A DNA stretch of 64,000 bases, from NCBI GenBank assembly GCA_900696575.1, contig CAADHD010000025.1, forward strand, positions 21,753 to 85,752. Reading direction: 5' to 3'. Below are positions 20,025 to 30,141 of this stretch, piece by piece (position 1 is the stretch's first letter; every line of letters starts with the position of its first letter). This stretch comes from an uncultured Bacteroidota bacterium. Its GTDB lineage: Bacteria; Bacteroidota; Bacteroidia; AKYH767-A; OLB10. The position numbers and the translations under genes were made by a program. Under the pieces are notes generated by a model that worked only from the letters and a program-made list of their open reading frames with translations, did not search any database and had not been told where the DNA came from.

Positions 20025-21547
20025 CCGGCAACAAAACTTAAAATCTCATCAGCATAATTACGATGATTAGCCAGTCGCGGAACTTTATGCTGACCGCCTA
20101 ATTTATTTTTAGATTTCATCCATTCGTAAAATGTTCCTCGTTTTACCTTACGGATGACAGGCTTTTGTAATGCCATGTCATTATAACGTTTTGCTTCGTA
20201 ATCGCTGTTTAATTTTTTAAGAGCTTCGTCAAGGCTGTGCCGAAACTTATCCATGCAAACAGGTTCCAGTTCAAACTCAATAAGCCATTCGTGCGCACCG
20301 CATCCGCTCGTATCATAGAAAAGGGGAGAGGCAGTGTATTCGCGCACCACTGCACCACTCAGCATGCACGCTTCGGCCATTGCACGTTCAGCATTATCAA
20401 TCATCAGTTCCTCTCCGAATGCATTGATAAACTGAGCAGTTCTGCCGGTAATCCGGATACGGAATGGATTGAGCGAAGTAAATTTTACAGTATCGCCAAT
20501 CAGGTATCTCCACAGGCCGGCATTAGTTGTAATCAGGATGGCATAATTCACCCCTTTTTGAACGGAAGACAATGGGACAGCATTACCCGATAGTTCTCCA
20601 TTCATACCTACAGGAATAAATTCATAGAAGATTCCGTAATCAAGCATCAACATCATTTCATCAGAATTATTCCTGTCTTGTATTCCAAAAAATCCTTCCG
20701 AAGCATTATAGGTTTCATAATAGTTCATGCCTGATGCAGGAAACAACTTTGCAAAAGGTTGTCTGTAGGGTTCAAAATTTACAGCACCATGCACAAACAA
20801 TTCAAGATTAGGCCATACTTCGTGAATGTGTGCTTTACCTGTAATGTCAAGTATCCGGTTCATCAGCACTAATGTCCAGGAAGGCACTCCGCTTATATTG
20901 GTTACATCTTCGTTTATGGTACTCTTAGCCATTCGTTCCATTTTTGCTTCCCATTCATCCATCAAGGCGATGGAAATTTCGGGGGTGCGGAAAAGTTGAA
21001 TCCAATAGGGAAGATTCTGAATGATGATGGCACTCAAATCACCATAAAAGGAATCATGCTCAATGGCATTGTTTAAAGAATTGATTTTATGACTGCCTCC
21101 AAGCGATAATAGTTTTCCGCTGAAAAGTTTTGAGTTTGGGTTGTTATTGCAGTAAATAGATAGCAAATCTTTTCCGCCTTTAAAATGACATTCTTCAAGT
21201 GCTTCTTCGGTTACCGGAATAAATTTACTTTTATCATTGGTAGTTCCCGAAGACTTGGCAAACCATTGAACTTGCCCGGGCCAAAGAATATCTTTTTCGC
21301 CTTGTTTAATGCGGAAGATAAACTTCTTAAGTGATTCATAATCCTGAATTGGTACTCGCTCCCTGAACTGTTCATAACTCCGGATGGAAGCATAACCATA
21401 GGTTTTTCCCCACTCGGTATGTGCAGCCGAATAAACTAATCTGCTAAGCCATTCACGCTGCACCTCATTCGGATAACGGATGAATAATTCCATCTGGTGG
21501 ATGCGTTTTTTTATGATCCAGGAAATGATGGAATTGAGCAAGGGCAT
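20021..21547 (-). CDS. GH3 auxin-responsive-promoter family adenylate-forming protein
   Basis: FAKSSGTTNDKSKFIPVTEEALEECHFKGG, YNASEGFFGIQD, GLWRYLIGDTVKFTS, KLGGQHKVPRL. Confidence 0.92.
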   Translation of the reverse strand: MPLLNSIISWIIKKRIHQMELFIRYPNEVQREWLSRLVYSAAHTEWGKTYGYASIRSYEQFRERVPIQDYESLKKFIFRIKQGEKDILWPGQVQWFAKSSGTTNDKSKFIPVTEEALEECHFKGGKDLLSIYCNNNPNSKLFSGKLLSLGGSHKINSLNNAIEHDSFYGDLSAIIIQNLPYWIQLFRTPEISIALMDEWEAKMERMAKSTINEDVTNISGVPSWTLVLMNRILDITGKAHIHEVWPNLELFVHGAVNFEPYRQPFAKLFPASGMNYYETYNASEGFFGIQDRNNSDEMMLMLDYGIFYEFIPVGMNGELSGNAVPLSSVQKGVNYAILITTNAGLWRYLIGDTVKFTSLNPFRIRITGRTAQFINAFGEELMIDNAERAMAEACMLSGAVVREYTASPLFYDTSGCGAHEWLIEFELEPVCMDKFRHSLDEALKKLNSDYEAKRYNDMALQKPVIRKVKRGTFYEWMKSKNKLGGQHKVPRLANHRNYADEILSFVAG

Positions 21548-21632
21548 GTGCTGTTTTTTGGAGGGTTAAAGTTAAGGAATAGTACCCCTTATTTGCAAAA
21601 GGGAATCATGGATAAGCAGATTAAAAAACTGT

Positions 21633-21649
21633 AAACCCAATTTGGGTTT
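21633..21649 (-). terminator. Hairpin terminator downstream of the 21.65-23.0 kb operon
   Basis: AAACCCA-att-TGGGTTT with a T-run on the minus strand a few nt beyond. Confidence 0.6.
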
Positions 21650-21652
21650 TCA

Positions 21653-22033
21653 TTATTTCATCTGCTGAATTTCATTATCATCAGGCAAAACCACATTCAT
21701 ATCACCGGCTTTGCGGGTTATATGCATGTACTTGCCTGTGCCTTCGCAGGCATAAGCAGAAACAGAATCACCGGGAGCTATGGAACGGAAATGAAAAATA
21801 CGCCAGCGGTTCACCTTTTCTCTAACACAAACTTTTGATTCTACCGTTTCAGTACAAGTGTTTTTAAGATAAATCCGATAAGTGTTTTCTATGGATGTGC
21901 ATTGACTACACGTTGTTGACCATGCTGAATGAACTTTGGTAAGACAATCGCTGTAATCTTTTTCCTGTGTTTGAGAAAAAGAAAGATTCACAAAAGAAAT
22001 CATGAATGCGGAGGTGAATACTAATTTTAACAT
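21653..22033 (-). CDS. Hypothetical secreted protein
   Basis: Signal peptide, Cys-rich; downstream of TPR gene. Confidence 0.5.
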   Translation of the reverse strand: MLKLVFTSAFMISFVNLSFSQTQEKDYSDCLTKVHSAWSTTCSQCTSIENTYRIYLKNTCTETVESKVCVREKVNRWRIFHFRSIAPGDSVSAYACEGTGKYMHITRKAGDMNVVLPDDNEIQQMK

Positions 22034-22039
22034 TTCGGT

Positions 22040-22540
22040 TTATTTACAACGGTTATTTTTAAGAATGATGGCAGCTTCATCATTGCCTTTCTTTTTAGAA
22101 GTATGCCAGTCCTCACATGCTGCTTTATGATTACCCATTGCTTTAAGTGCAAACCCGCGGTTATTATAAGCTTCGGCATAATCAGGATCCAGGGCAATGG
22201 CACGGTTAAAATCTTCAATGGCCTCTTCATGGCGATCTAATTTACTTTTGGCGCTGCCGCGCGAAACCAGCGCAAACTTATTAGAAGGATCAAGCCGAAA
22301 TGCCTGTGTAAAATCGGAAATGGAACTTTCGTATTCACCCATTAAGCCTTTACAGAATCCGCGTTGAAGAAAATAATTGGCATCTGATGAATCTAAAGCA
22401 ATAGCATGATTAAACTGCTCAATTGCTTTTTCGTATCGGGCATTGTTGTAGTGAATTTTCCCTTGCAGAAAATAGTCTTTTGCTGTCTGTGCCTTGGCTA
22501 AACAGCTTAACAAAACCAGTGCAATAATTATTAACCTCAT
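22040..22540 (-). CDS. TPR repeat protein
   Basis: Repeated NARYEKAIEQFNHAIALDSSDA / HEEAIEDFNRAIALDPDYAEAYNNRGFA units. Confidence 0.9.
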   Translation of the reverse strand: MRLIIIALVLLSCLAKAQTAKDYFLQGKIHYNNARYEKAIEQFNHAIALDSSDANYFLQRGFCKGLMGEYESSISDFTQAFRLDPSNKFALVSRGSAKSKLDRHEEAIEDFNRAIALDPDYAEAYNNRGFALKAMGNHKAACEDWHTSKKKGNDEAAIILKNNRCK

Positions 22541-22998
22541 TCGAATGGTTCTGTTCTTTTATATTTTGGGTCCATCACTTTACGAATCATGAATTCAAAT
22601 GCTTTTTCAAGCGCTGCCGCTTTTTCAGGAGTGAGATATACTTCCCAGCTTATGCGTGCATAAGGCCGGTAAACACCTTTTGACCCATAAGCAGGTATAT
22701 CGCGGTTTACACATTTCTTATTGGGCGCTCCCTTGCAGTTTATCACCAGCATCTTATTTATATCATCATACTTTACACTTGAATCATCAAGTTCGGCTAT
22801 GTTTACATTGTCTTCGCGCATTAACTGACCACGCTCATGAAAAACAGCATTGAGGATGCCTTTATTCACATCAATTGAACAGCAGGCCCCAAGCTTTGCA
22901 TTTATGTAACTCAGAGTATATTCCATTGTAATTTCCTGTGCATTTACATAAAAGGAGATACTTAAAGACATCAGAAAGATTTTTACAAACTTTGCCAT
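22537..22998 (-). CDS. Hypothetical secreted protein
   Basis: Signal peptide; 4-nt overlap with TPR gene. Confidence 0.55.
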   Translation of the reverse strand: MAKFVKIFLMSLSISFYVNAQEITMEYTLSYINAKLGACCSIDVNKGILNAVFHERGQLMREDNVNIAELDDSSVKYDDINKMLVINCKGAPNKKCVNRDIPAYGSKGVYRPYARISWEVYLTPEKAAALEKAFEFMIRKVMDPKYKRTEPFE

Positions 22999-23045
22999 CG
23001 GCTGATTATGAATCTTAAACTATGGCAAATTAAGCCATTCCATAC

Positions 23046-24191
23046 ATGAAAATCATGAATATCCCATGCAGATGGACGGCCACTTACTTGTTGTCCTTGG
23101 GTCTATCGTTATTCTCAATTTCGAATTTGCAGGCGCAAAGGCAGGCTGCGTTGCCGGTTACAGCCAATTTTAAAATTGATGATGGCTCTCTTGACGGAAG
23201 TTATCTCGTTCTTGAGAACCTTACAACAGAAACTTCGCAAACCATCAAAGGCACTGCTAAGTTTAATCTTAATTTACCGTATAATTTTGAATTTCTGCTT
23301 TCGTTTCATAAGCCCGGCTACATCACCAAGAAAATTCAGATAGATACACGGGCTCCGGAAAACAGGATTCAACAGGGCTTTTATCCTGTAAACTTTGATG
23401 TGATTTTATTTAAACAGTACGAAGGAGTAAACATTGTTGTGTTTAATCAGCCCGTAGCAAGGTATAAGTTCAGCCGGTTATTAGATGAGATTTTTTATGA
23501 TACAGATTACACCAAACAGATTCAATCAGCTTTAAAAGCGGCTGAGGAAGAGCTCAAGCAGAAACGGGAAGAAGAAAAGAAAAATGCTGAAGTGTTGAAG
23601 AAAGAATCTGCTAAACAAAAAGCAGATTCATTGGCAAGGGCCAGAGAATTTGAAAAACAAAGGGCTGATTCGATAGATGCAGCCAGAAAGGCAAACCTTG
23701 CCAAAGCGGAAGAAGAGAGGAAAGCTAAATTGATTGCAGATGAGGAACAAAAGAATAAAGCACGTGCTGCGGCAGAAGAGGAGGCGAAAAGGAAAGCAAG
23801 GGAAAAAGCAGAGTCTGAGGAAAGGAATAAACTGAAGATGCAGGAAGAAGCCGAAGAAAGAAAGCGTATAGCTGCCAGACAGAGAGAAGAAGAAGAGGAA
23901 AAACGAAAGGCGTTGCTGATTGAGCAAAACGAGAAAAGGGAGCAGCAAAAAGCTTTGGTTGTGCAAGGATATGATCAGCGTAACTTAGAAAGAACCCATC
24001 CGCCTTTGCCCAATGTTAAGGCAGAAGAAATCAATGAAGGCAACCGAACGGTTACCAAAGTCATCGTTGAATTGCCGGGCCGTGATGTGGTTTACCTGAA
24101 AATAGTTTATAAATGGGGTGGTGTGTTTTATTTCAGAGAGAACCTGTCTATTTCAGAAACCATGTTCAGACAAGCTACCGGTTTAAAGTGA
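23046..24191 (+). CDS. Hypothetical exported protein with long charged Lys/Glu/Ala coiled-coil
   Basis: Signal peptide followed by KQKREEEKKNAEVLKKESAKQKADSLARAREFEKQ...; globular ends on both sides. Confidence 0.6.
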   Translation: MKIMNIPCRWTATYLLSLGLSLFSISNLQAQRQAALPVTANFKIDDGSLDGSYLVLENLTTETSQTIKGTAKFNLNLPYNFEFLLSFHKPGYITKKIQIDTRAPENRIQQGFYPVNFDVILFKQYEGVNIVVFNQPVARYKFSRLLDEIFYDTDYTKQIQSALKAAEEELKQKREEEKKNAEVLKKESAKQKADSLARAREFEKQRADSIDAARKANLAKAEEERKAKLIADEEQKNKARAAAEEEAKRKAREKAESEERNKLKMQEEAEERKRIAARQREEEEEKRKALLIEQNEKREQQKALVVQGYDQRNLERTHPPLPNVKAEEINEGNRTVTKVIVELPGRDVVYLKIVYKWGGVFYFRENLSISETMFRQATGLK

Positions 24192-24216
24192 GTATTTAAA
24201 ATTTCGAGATAAAAAA

Positions 24217-24238
24217 TCCCCCGCCAAAGGGCGGGGGA
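24217..24238 (-). terminator. Strong GC-rich terminator downstream of apaG (convergent site)
   Basis: TCCCCCGCC-aaag-GGCGGGGGA followed on the minus strand by T6. Confidence 0.85.
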
Positions 24239-24264
24239 CGACTATCAATTGTTGCTGTATTTGC

Positions 24265-24651
24265 TTAATTCAGTTTGTTTGGAACCACCATGTTAAACTC
24301 AGGAATTTTAACATAGAAAAGTTTTTTATCTCCCAAACGTTCCATAAGGTAGGTGCCGAACATTTTGCCGATTTCGGTATTCAGGTTACATCCCGATACG
24401 TAGCGATATGTTTCTCCTTTACCAATAAAAGGCTGTTCGCCAACTACGCCTTCGCCTTCTACTTCGCGCCTTGAATTATCAGAGTCAACAATATGCCAAT
24501 GCCTTCTTTTTAATCTTAAATCATCTCCGCTTTCATTAACTATTGTAATACGGTAAGCAAAAACAAAATGCGATTGGCCAGGATTGGAATGCGTGGGTTG
24601 ATAAAATGTTTCAACGGAAACTTTCACGCCTGCTGTAATTTCTGTTACCAT
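24265..24651 (-). CDS. apaG: ApaG domain protein (Co2+/Mg2+ efflux-associated)
   Basis: FVFAYRITIVNESGDDLRLKRRHWHIVDSDNSRREVEGEGVVGEQP...GETYRYVSGCNLNTEIGKMFGTY. Confidence 0.95.
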   Translation of the reverse strand: MVTEITAGVKVSVETFYQPTHSNPGQSHFVFAYRITIVNESGDDLRLKRRHWHIVDSDNSRREVEGEGVVGEQPFIGKGETYRYVSGCNLNTEIGKMFGTYLMERLGDKKLFYVKIPEFNMVVPNKLN

Positions 24652-24779
24652 AGGTTGTCTTTAAATTTTATTGAGTTCAAATGTAAATGCTTCAAACATT
24701 GCACATGTTAAATTTTGACGAAATGTTAAGAATCATTGGCAAAAGTTCATTTAACGCTATTCAATAAACGCGCTCATTA

Positions 24780-25685
24780 TCAATGAATTCGTTCTCTAAA
24801 GCTTTGAGCTACTTTAAGCTCCTTACAATCCTTTTCATATTCATAAAAGCCGGATCCTGATTTTCGACCCAGATTGCCGGAGGTAACCATATTTACAAGT
24901 AATGGACAGGGGGCATACTTCGGATTACCGAACCCCTCATACATTACTTTTAAAATGGAAAGACAAACATCCAGCCCAATAAAATCAGCTAATTGAAGTG
25001 GTCCCATAGGATGGGCCATGCCCAGTTTCATTACAGAGTCAATTTCTTCAACACCTGCCACACCTTCAAACAAAGTGTAAACAGCTTCATTGATCATTGG
25101 CATAAGAATCCTGTTTGCAACAAAGCCGGGATAATCATTTACTTCAACAGGAATCTTTCCGAGCATTCTGGAAAGTTCAATGGTCAATGCATTCGTTTCA
25201 ACGCTGGTGTTATATCCTCTGATTATCTCCACGAGTTTCATTACCGGAACGGGGTTCATGAAATGCATGCCTATTACTTTATCGCTTCGTTTAGTAACGG
25301 AGGCAATTTTGGTAATTGAGATTGAGGAGGTATTTGAAGCCAGGATGCATTCAGGTTTGGTGCAGGCATCAAGCTCGGCAAAAATTTTGAGTTTCAATTC
25401 TTCATTTTCAGTAGCCGCTTCCACTGCAAGGTCAACCTTTTTACAGCCGTCCGTTATGGAAGTAAATGCGATAATATTTTTCAATGTGTTGTCTTTGCCG
25501 GCCTGATCAAGTATTCCTTTGGCAACCTGCCTGTCAAGGTTTGATGAAATGGTTTTCAATGCACGGTTAAGCGCTTCATTCGAAATATCAATTAATGAAA
25601 CTGTGAATCCTTGCTGTGCAAATACATGAGCAATTCCATTGCCCATGGTTCCTGAGCCGATAACGGCCACTTGTTTAATGTTCAT
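24780..25685 (-). CDS. 3-hydroxybutyryl-CoA dehydrogenase family protein
   Basis: VIGSGTMGNGIAHVFAQQGF, LASNTSSISIT, GMHFMNPVPVMKLVEIIRG, NRILMPMINEA, HPMGPLQLADFIGLD. Confidence 0.95.
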   Translation of the reverse strand: MNIKQVAVIGSGTMGNGIAHVFAQQGFTVSLIDISNEALNRALKTISSNLDRQVAKGILDQAGKDNTLKNIIAFTSITDGCKKVDLAVEAATENEELKLKIFAELDACTKPECILASNTSSISITKIASVTKRSDKVIGMHFMNPVPVMKLVEIIRGYNTSVETNALTIELSRMLGKIPVEVNDYPGFVANRILMPMINEAVYTLFEGVAGVEEIDSVMKLGMAHPMGPLQLADFIGLDVCLSILKVMYEGFGNPKYAPCPLLVNMVTSGNLGRKSGSGFYEYEKDCKELKVAQSFRERIH

Positions 25686-25686
25686 G

Positions 25687-27105
25687 TTATTTTCCTTTTC
25701 CTTTGATGATGGTGTAAACGGTGTAAAATAAAATTTTAAAATCGAGAGCTAATGACATGTTTTCAATGTAAATGATGTCGAATTTCATGCGCTCAACCAT
25801 TTCATCCACATTTTCGGCATAACCGAATTTAACTTGCCCCCAAGAGGTTATACCCGGTCTTACTTTATGCAAGTGCCGGTAAACCGGTGCGCGCTGAATA
25901 ATTTTATCGGCAAAATACTGTCGCTCCGGACGAGGACCAACCAATGACATTTCACCTTTCAGTACATTGAAAAACTGCGGGAATTCATCGAGTCTGTACT
26001 TTCTGATAAACTTTCCGATTTTGGTTACCCGTTCATCCGTATCGCTCGACAATAACGGCTTGCCATCACTTTCTGCATCCATTTTCATACTGCGGAATTT
26101 GTAAATAATAAACGGATTGCCATGCAGTCCAATCCGTTCCTGCCTGAAAAACACCGGTCCTTTACTGCCAATCTTTATCAGAATGGCAAGTATTATAAAC
26201 AGCGGCAAACAAACCATCAATACGGTAATGGATACTGAAATATCAATCAGCCGTTTTAAGACTTGTTGCCATACCGGCATCAGGTAAGGGTGTACTTCAA
26301 TTAAGGGAGCACCGAAAAGCCCGGTCATTCTTACGGTTCCGGATAGTATATCATACATGTCAGGAATTACTTTCACAATAATTTCTGAATCATCAAGCTC
26401 ATTTAAAATTCTTCCTATGCTTTCATGTTCTGAAGATTCAATGGCAATGATGGCTTCATCCACCTTATGGTTTTTTATAATGTGAGGTATGTCTTCAATA
26501 CCACCCAAATGAGGAAGGTGTTTGCCTAAAAGCCTTCCGTTTGTATCGTCAACATGTATAAAACCGATGAACTTCTGTCCCTGGCTTGAAGGAAGCTTTT
26601 CAATTTCTTCATAAAGTTTGAGTGCTTTGGCATTGCTTCCGATAAGCAGGGTAGGAAAACCTATTTTACGTGTTTTGATTTTATAGCCGGTATGCGAAAC
26701 AATCAATATCCTGAACAAGCTGGTTAATCCGGCATGGAGGCTGAAGAGCACTAAAAAAGTTTCGTAATACGTTTTGTAGGAAATGATGATGTCATCAAGC
26801 AAAAGGAGAAAGAAAATTATCAGCACGCCAATGAATGAAGCGTACAATGTCTGGCCCAATACTTTGATTCTTGCTTTGCGGAAGATGTTGCTGTAGAAAC
26901 CAAGGAAGGCATAAAACAGAATCCAGATAAACGGAATAACAGCTACTCCGAAATAAAATTTCCAGTCATCGCCAATGCTGACTTCTACCCCGAACTTCTC
27001 GCTTTCAATAAAGAATTTTCTGTAAGCATAAAAGCCTGCCCATGCCAGCATAGCCGCAACAAAATCAGCTATGATGTACTTAAAGGTTTCAAGCCTTTTG
27101 TTCAT
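25687..27105 (-). CDS. Undecaprenyl-phosphate sugar phosphotransferase (polyprenyl glycosylphosphotransferase)
   Basis: N-terminal TMs, CoA-binding-like domain, C-terminal KRLIDISVSI...FRQERIGLHGNPFIIYKFRSMKMDAE...RKYRLDEFPQFFNVLKGEMSLVGPRPER. Confidence 0.93.
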   Translation of the reverse strand: MNKRLETFKYIIADFVAAMLAWAGFYAYRKFFIESEKFGVEVSIGDDWKFYFGVAVIPFIWILFYAFLGFYSNIFRKARIKVLGQTLYASFIGVLIIFFLLLLDDIIISYKTYYETFLVLFSLHAGLTSLFRILIVSHTGYKIKTRKIGFPTLLIGSNAKALKLYEEIEKLPSSQGQKFIGFIHVDDTNGRLLGKHLPHLGGIEDIPHIIKNHKVDEAIIAIESSEHESIGRILNELDDSEIIVKVIPDMYDILSGTVRMTGLFGAPLIEVHPYLMPVWQQVLKRLIDISVSITVLMVCLPLFIILAILIKIGSKGPVFFRQERIGLHGNPFIIYKFRSMKMDAESDGKPLLSSDTDERVTKIGKFIRKYRLDEFPQFFNVLKGEMSLVGPRPERQYFADKIIQRAPVYRHLHKVRPGITSWGQVKFGYAENVDEMVERMKFDIIYIENMSLALDFKILFYTVYTIIKGKGK

Positions 27106-27968
27106 TAGTTGTGAATTACTTTCAGATTATCAAAAAAGAAAACAGCACTGCTGCTGCCTTCCGATAAACCGGCTTTCAGATACAATTTGAAATCGTTGGC
27201 ATTCGTATGTTCTGCAGGTCCTGAGGCGAGGTTTACATATAACTTGTTCCAGGTGCTTTTAGGGTTAACGGTAACAGCATACCAACGCTGAGTGCCGCTT
27301 AAAGCATAATTGGCGGTAAGTCCGATTTCGAACTGCCCCGTGCATTTATAATTCAGCTCCAAAAAAATGGCTTTGTTAAGTTTTGGAAGTGTAAAACTTA
27401 GAGAGCTTTCCACATCAAAACCGGGAAAAGAATTATTCAATTGAATAACTCCGCTATTGTTTCCCTCGAAAATTTCAGGGCTGCCTGAAGGAAGGAACAC
27501 CATGTCTGCGCCAGCACCGGTAGTAGAGATAAAACCGATTCCCGAGCCGGGATTGTCAAAATTTTCAGACCATTTAAAGATAGCATTGTCCGTGTATTCA
27601 AACACAGGATTGATTTCAGTTATGTTGCCCGGAGTAAGTGTAAGTGTTGAGCTGTACGATTTATAAAAAGGATAAATACCACGCGCTGCCGCAATTCCGT
27701 TTACACTGATGCCGGCTGAAAACACAAAAGAATGTTCACCTTCATACAACAAAGGAAAAGTGGAGCCTGAGGGATGACAGCCGGCCGCCTGGTTATCTAC
27801 AAAAACATAAAGGTCTATTATCTTATGCGAACCGCTGCCCTGAAATGGAGTGGTGTTTACCACTATATCATTTCCTTTGATGTATGCCGGTATGGGTTCA
27901 TCAGGATTGATGAGATTACATGAAGGTATCAGTATTGAAAAGGCTGATATCAATATCAGGTTACGCAT
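27105..27968 (-). CDS. Hypothetical lipoprotein
   Basis: SIL-IPSC lipobox-like N-terminus; coupled to neighbours by overlaps. Confidence 0.6.
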   Translation of the reverse strand: MRNLILISAFSILIPSCNLINPDEPIPAYIKGNDIVVNTTPFQGSGSHKIIDLYVFVDNQAAGCHPSGSTFPLLYEGEHSFVFSAGISVNGIAAARGIYPFYKSYSSTLTLTPGNITEINPVFEYTDNAIFKWSENFDNPGSGIGFISTTGAGADMVFLPSGSPEIFEGNNSGVIQLNNSFPGFDVESSLSFTLPKLNKAIFLELNYKCTGQFEIGLTANYALSGTQRWYAVTVNPKSTWNKLYVNLASGPAEHTNANDFKLYLKAGLSEGSSSAVFFFDNLKVIHN

Positions 27969-28941
27969 ATTTTAAAACAGGTTGAATCGTCTCTGAAATC
28001 TGATTGGCTACTCTTACGGCAGCAGCACCGGCAGCTGCGTTGATGGTAACCGGTTTTTTATTCAGGATGGAATCAATCCATACATCATGCTCCTCCTGTA
28101 TAGCATTGTTATTTTCAATTTTCGGATCGTGGATGTAAATCTGCTTTTGTCCCTTTTCTCCTAAATCAATAATTACCGAAAGCGGGTCAGGTGTTCCTTT
28201 TACCTCATGCAGTTCAAGTATGGAAGATTTCTTATCCAGAAAATCAACACTGATGTAGGCATTTTGCTGAAAGAACCTTGCCTTACGCATGTTCTTCATG
28301 GAAATACGGCTGGCGGTTAGATTTGCCGTGCATCCGTTTTCAAACTCAATACGAGCATTTGCAATGTCGGGTGAATCGCTCACAACAGCCACTCCGCTGG
28401 CATGAATATTTTTTATTTCCGACTTTACCACGCTTAGAATAATGTCAATGTCATGAATCATCAAATCATAAACAACGCTAACATCGGTTCCGCGCGGATT
28501 GAATTGTGCCAACCGATGACCCTCAATAAACATCGGATTATTGATAAACGAAGCAGCCGCTTTAAAGGCAGGATTATATCTCTCCACATGGCCGGTTTGA
28601 ACCGTAAGGCCGGTTTGTTTTTCCAATACTGCAATTTCTTCTGCTTCGGCAATGGTTGTTGTTAAAGGCTTTTCAATAAAAACATGTTTTCCCTTTTGCA
28701 AACATGATTTGGCATATTGAAAATGAGATGGAGTAGGAGAGGCTACCACTACGGCTTCGCAATTTTCAATCAGTTGCTCAGTAGAAGGAAATGCTTTTAT
28801 ACTAAACAACTTCTCAGCCTCGTTTGAGGTGTTACTGTCTGTATCATAAAATCCAATTACCTGAATACGAGGATTGACTTGCAACAGCCTTATATGAATT
28901 TTACCCAAATGGCCTGCACCGATTACACCTGTTCGTAACAT
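27961..28941 (-). CDS. Gfo/Idh/MocA family oxidoreductase
   Basis: GVIGAGHLGKIHIRLL, KHVFIEKPLTTTIAEAEEI, HVERYNPAF. Confidence 0.93.
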   Translation of the reverse strand: MLRTGVIGAGHLGKIHIRLLQVNPRIQVIGFYDTDSNTSNEAEKLFSIKAFPSTEQLIENCEAVVVASPTPSHFQYAKSCLQKGKHVFIEKPLTTTIAEAEEIAVLEKQTGLTVQTGHVERYNPAFKAAASFINNPMFIEGHRLAQFNPRGTDVSVVYDLMIHDIDIILSVVKSEIKNIHASGVAVVSDSPDIANARIEFENGCTANLTASRISMKNMRKARFFQQNAYISVDFLDKKSSILELHEVKGTPDPLSVIIDLGEKGQKQIYIHDPKIENNNAIQEEHDVWIDSILNKKPVTINAAAGAAAVRVANQISETIQPVLKYA

Positions 28942-29031
28942 GCTTTAAGATTAAAGTGCAAACCTAATCCATCAAACCCGAAATGACAATTCAATCAGGT
29001 TTTGTATTATTAATCAGCTTGTTGATTTACA

Positions 29032-29039
29032 TACATTTG
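29032..29039 (+). promoter_or_regulatory. Bacteroidota -7-like box (TACATTTG) upstream of the FAH-family gene
   Basis: TAnnTTTG match 34 nt upstream of start codon. Confidence 0.4.
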
Positions 29040-29073
29040 CAAACTCCGTTAAAACAATTTTATAGTTAGAAAA

Positions 29074-30096
29074 ATGAAACTTATAACCTTCCTTTTAAAT
29101 CAAACCGAAACATTAGCCATTCTTCACCGCGATGCTGTATATCCGCTGCAGAAAGTTGCACAACAAAGGGGTTTAAAAATTTCGGGAATGATGAATGATT
29201 TTCTGAATACCGGAGAAAAGGAAATGGAAGCTGCCATGAAATTGGACAGCGAAATAAAATCAGGAAGGATAGATTTTAAACCGATTCACATATCGGATGT
29301 AAATTTATTGGCACCCGTTCCGCGGCCTGCTTCACTGCGCGATGGGTATGCTTTTCGCCAGCATGTAGCCGCTGCCAGACGAAACCGCGGAGTGGAAATG
29401 ATTCCTGAGTTTGATGAATACCCGATCTTTTATTTTTCCAACCATCAGGCCGTGCAGGGCCCTGGCGATGTTTGGTGTATGCCCGACCATTTCAGGCAAT
29501 TGGATTTTGAACTGGAATGGGCAGCTGTTATCGGTAAAAGGGGTATAAACATTAAAGCTGCAGAAGCTGACGCCTATATTGCAGGATATACCATTATGAA
29601 TGACATGAGCGCCCGAACATTGCAGATGGAAGAAATGAAACTCAACCTTGGTCCGGCAAAAGGAAAGGATTTCAGCACAGTAATAGGTCCTTATCTCATT
29701 ACACCTGATGAACTGAAGGAATACCTCATGCCCTGCAAAGCAAATCATACCGGAAACAATTACAACCTGAAGATGACCTGCAAGGTTAACGGTGTGCAGG
29801 TATCAGAAGGAAATACGGGCGATATGGACTGGACTTTTGCAGAAATAATTGAACGCTGCGCTTACGGGGTACACATAATGCCCGGTGATGTGATTGGTTC
29901 AGGAACTGTGGGTACGGGTTGCTTTCTTGAACTGAACGGAACAGGAAAATTGCTTAACAAAGACTACCAGCCGCAATGGCTAAAGGAAAATGATTTGATT
30001 GAGATGGAAATTACTGCACTTGGAATACTTACCAATTCCATACGAAAAGTTAACAGCGATTTTTCCATTCTTGCCTTAAAGAAAAAATCAAATTAA
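29074..30096 (+). CDS. Fumarylacetoacetate hydrolase family protein
   Basis: LRDGYAFRQHV, FELEWAAVIGKRG, GYTIMNDMSARTLQ, AKGKDFSTVIGPYLIT, GDVIGSGTVGTGCFLE. Confidence 0.92.
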   Translation: MKLITFLLNQTETLAILHRDAVYPLQKVAQQRGLKISGMMNDFLNTGEKEMEAAMKLDSEIKSGRIDFKPIHISDVNLLAPVPRPASLRDGYAFRQHVAAARRNRGVEMIPEFDEYPIFYFSNHQAVQGPGDVWCMPDHFRQLDFELEWAAVIGKRGINIKAAEADAYIAGYTIMNDMSARTLQMEEMKLNLGPAKGKDFSTVIGPYLITPDELKEYLMPCKANHTGNNYNLKMTCKVNGVQVSEGNTGDMDWTFAEIIERCAYGVHIMPGDVIGSGTVGTGCFLELNGTGKLLNKDYQPQWLKENDLIEMEITALGILTNSIRKVNSDFSILALKKKSN

Positions 30097-30141
30097 GCTC
30101 ATCTTCCGAATCTGTTTTAGTTTAGCCGCATTGAAAAGAGC

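Noticed and set aside
23560-23960. Purine-rich Lys/Glu/Ala stretch as a repeat array
   Set aside because: Low-complexity coiled-coil coding sequence without a fixed repeat unit.
24993-25506. Two 108-aa plus-strand ORFs opposite 3-hydroxybutyryl-CoA dehydrogenase
   Set aside because: Antisense shadows of a conserved enzyme; no family resemblance.
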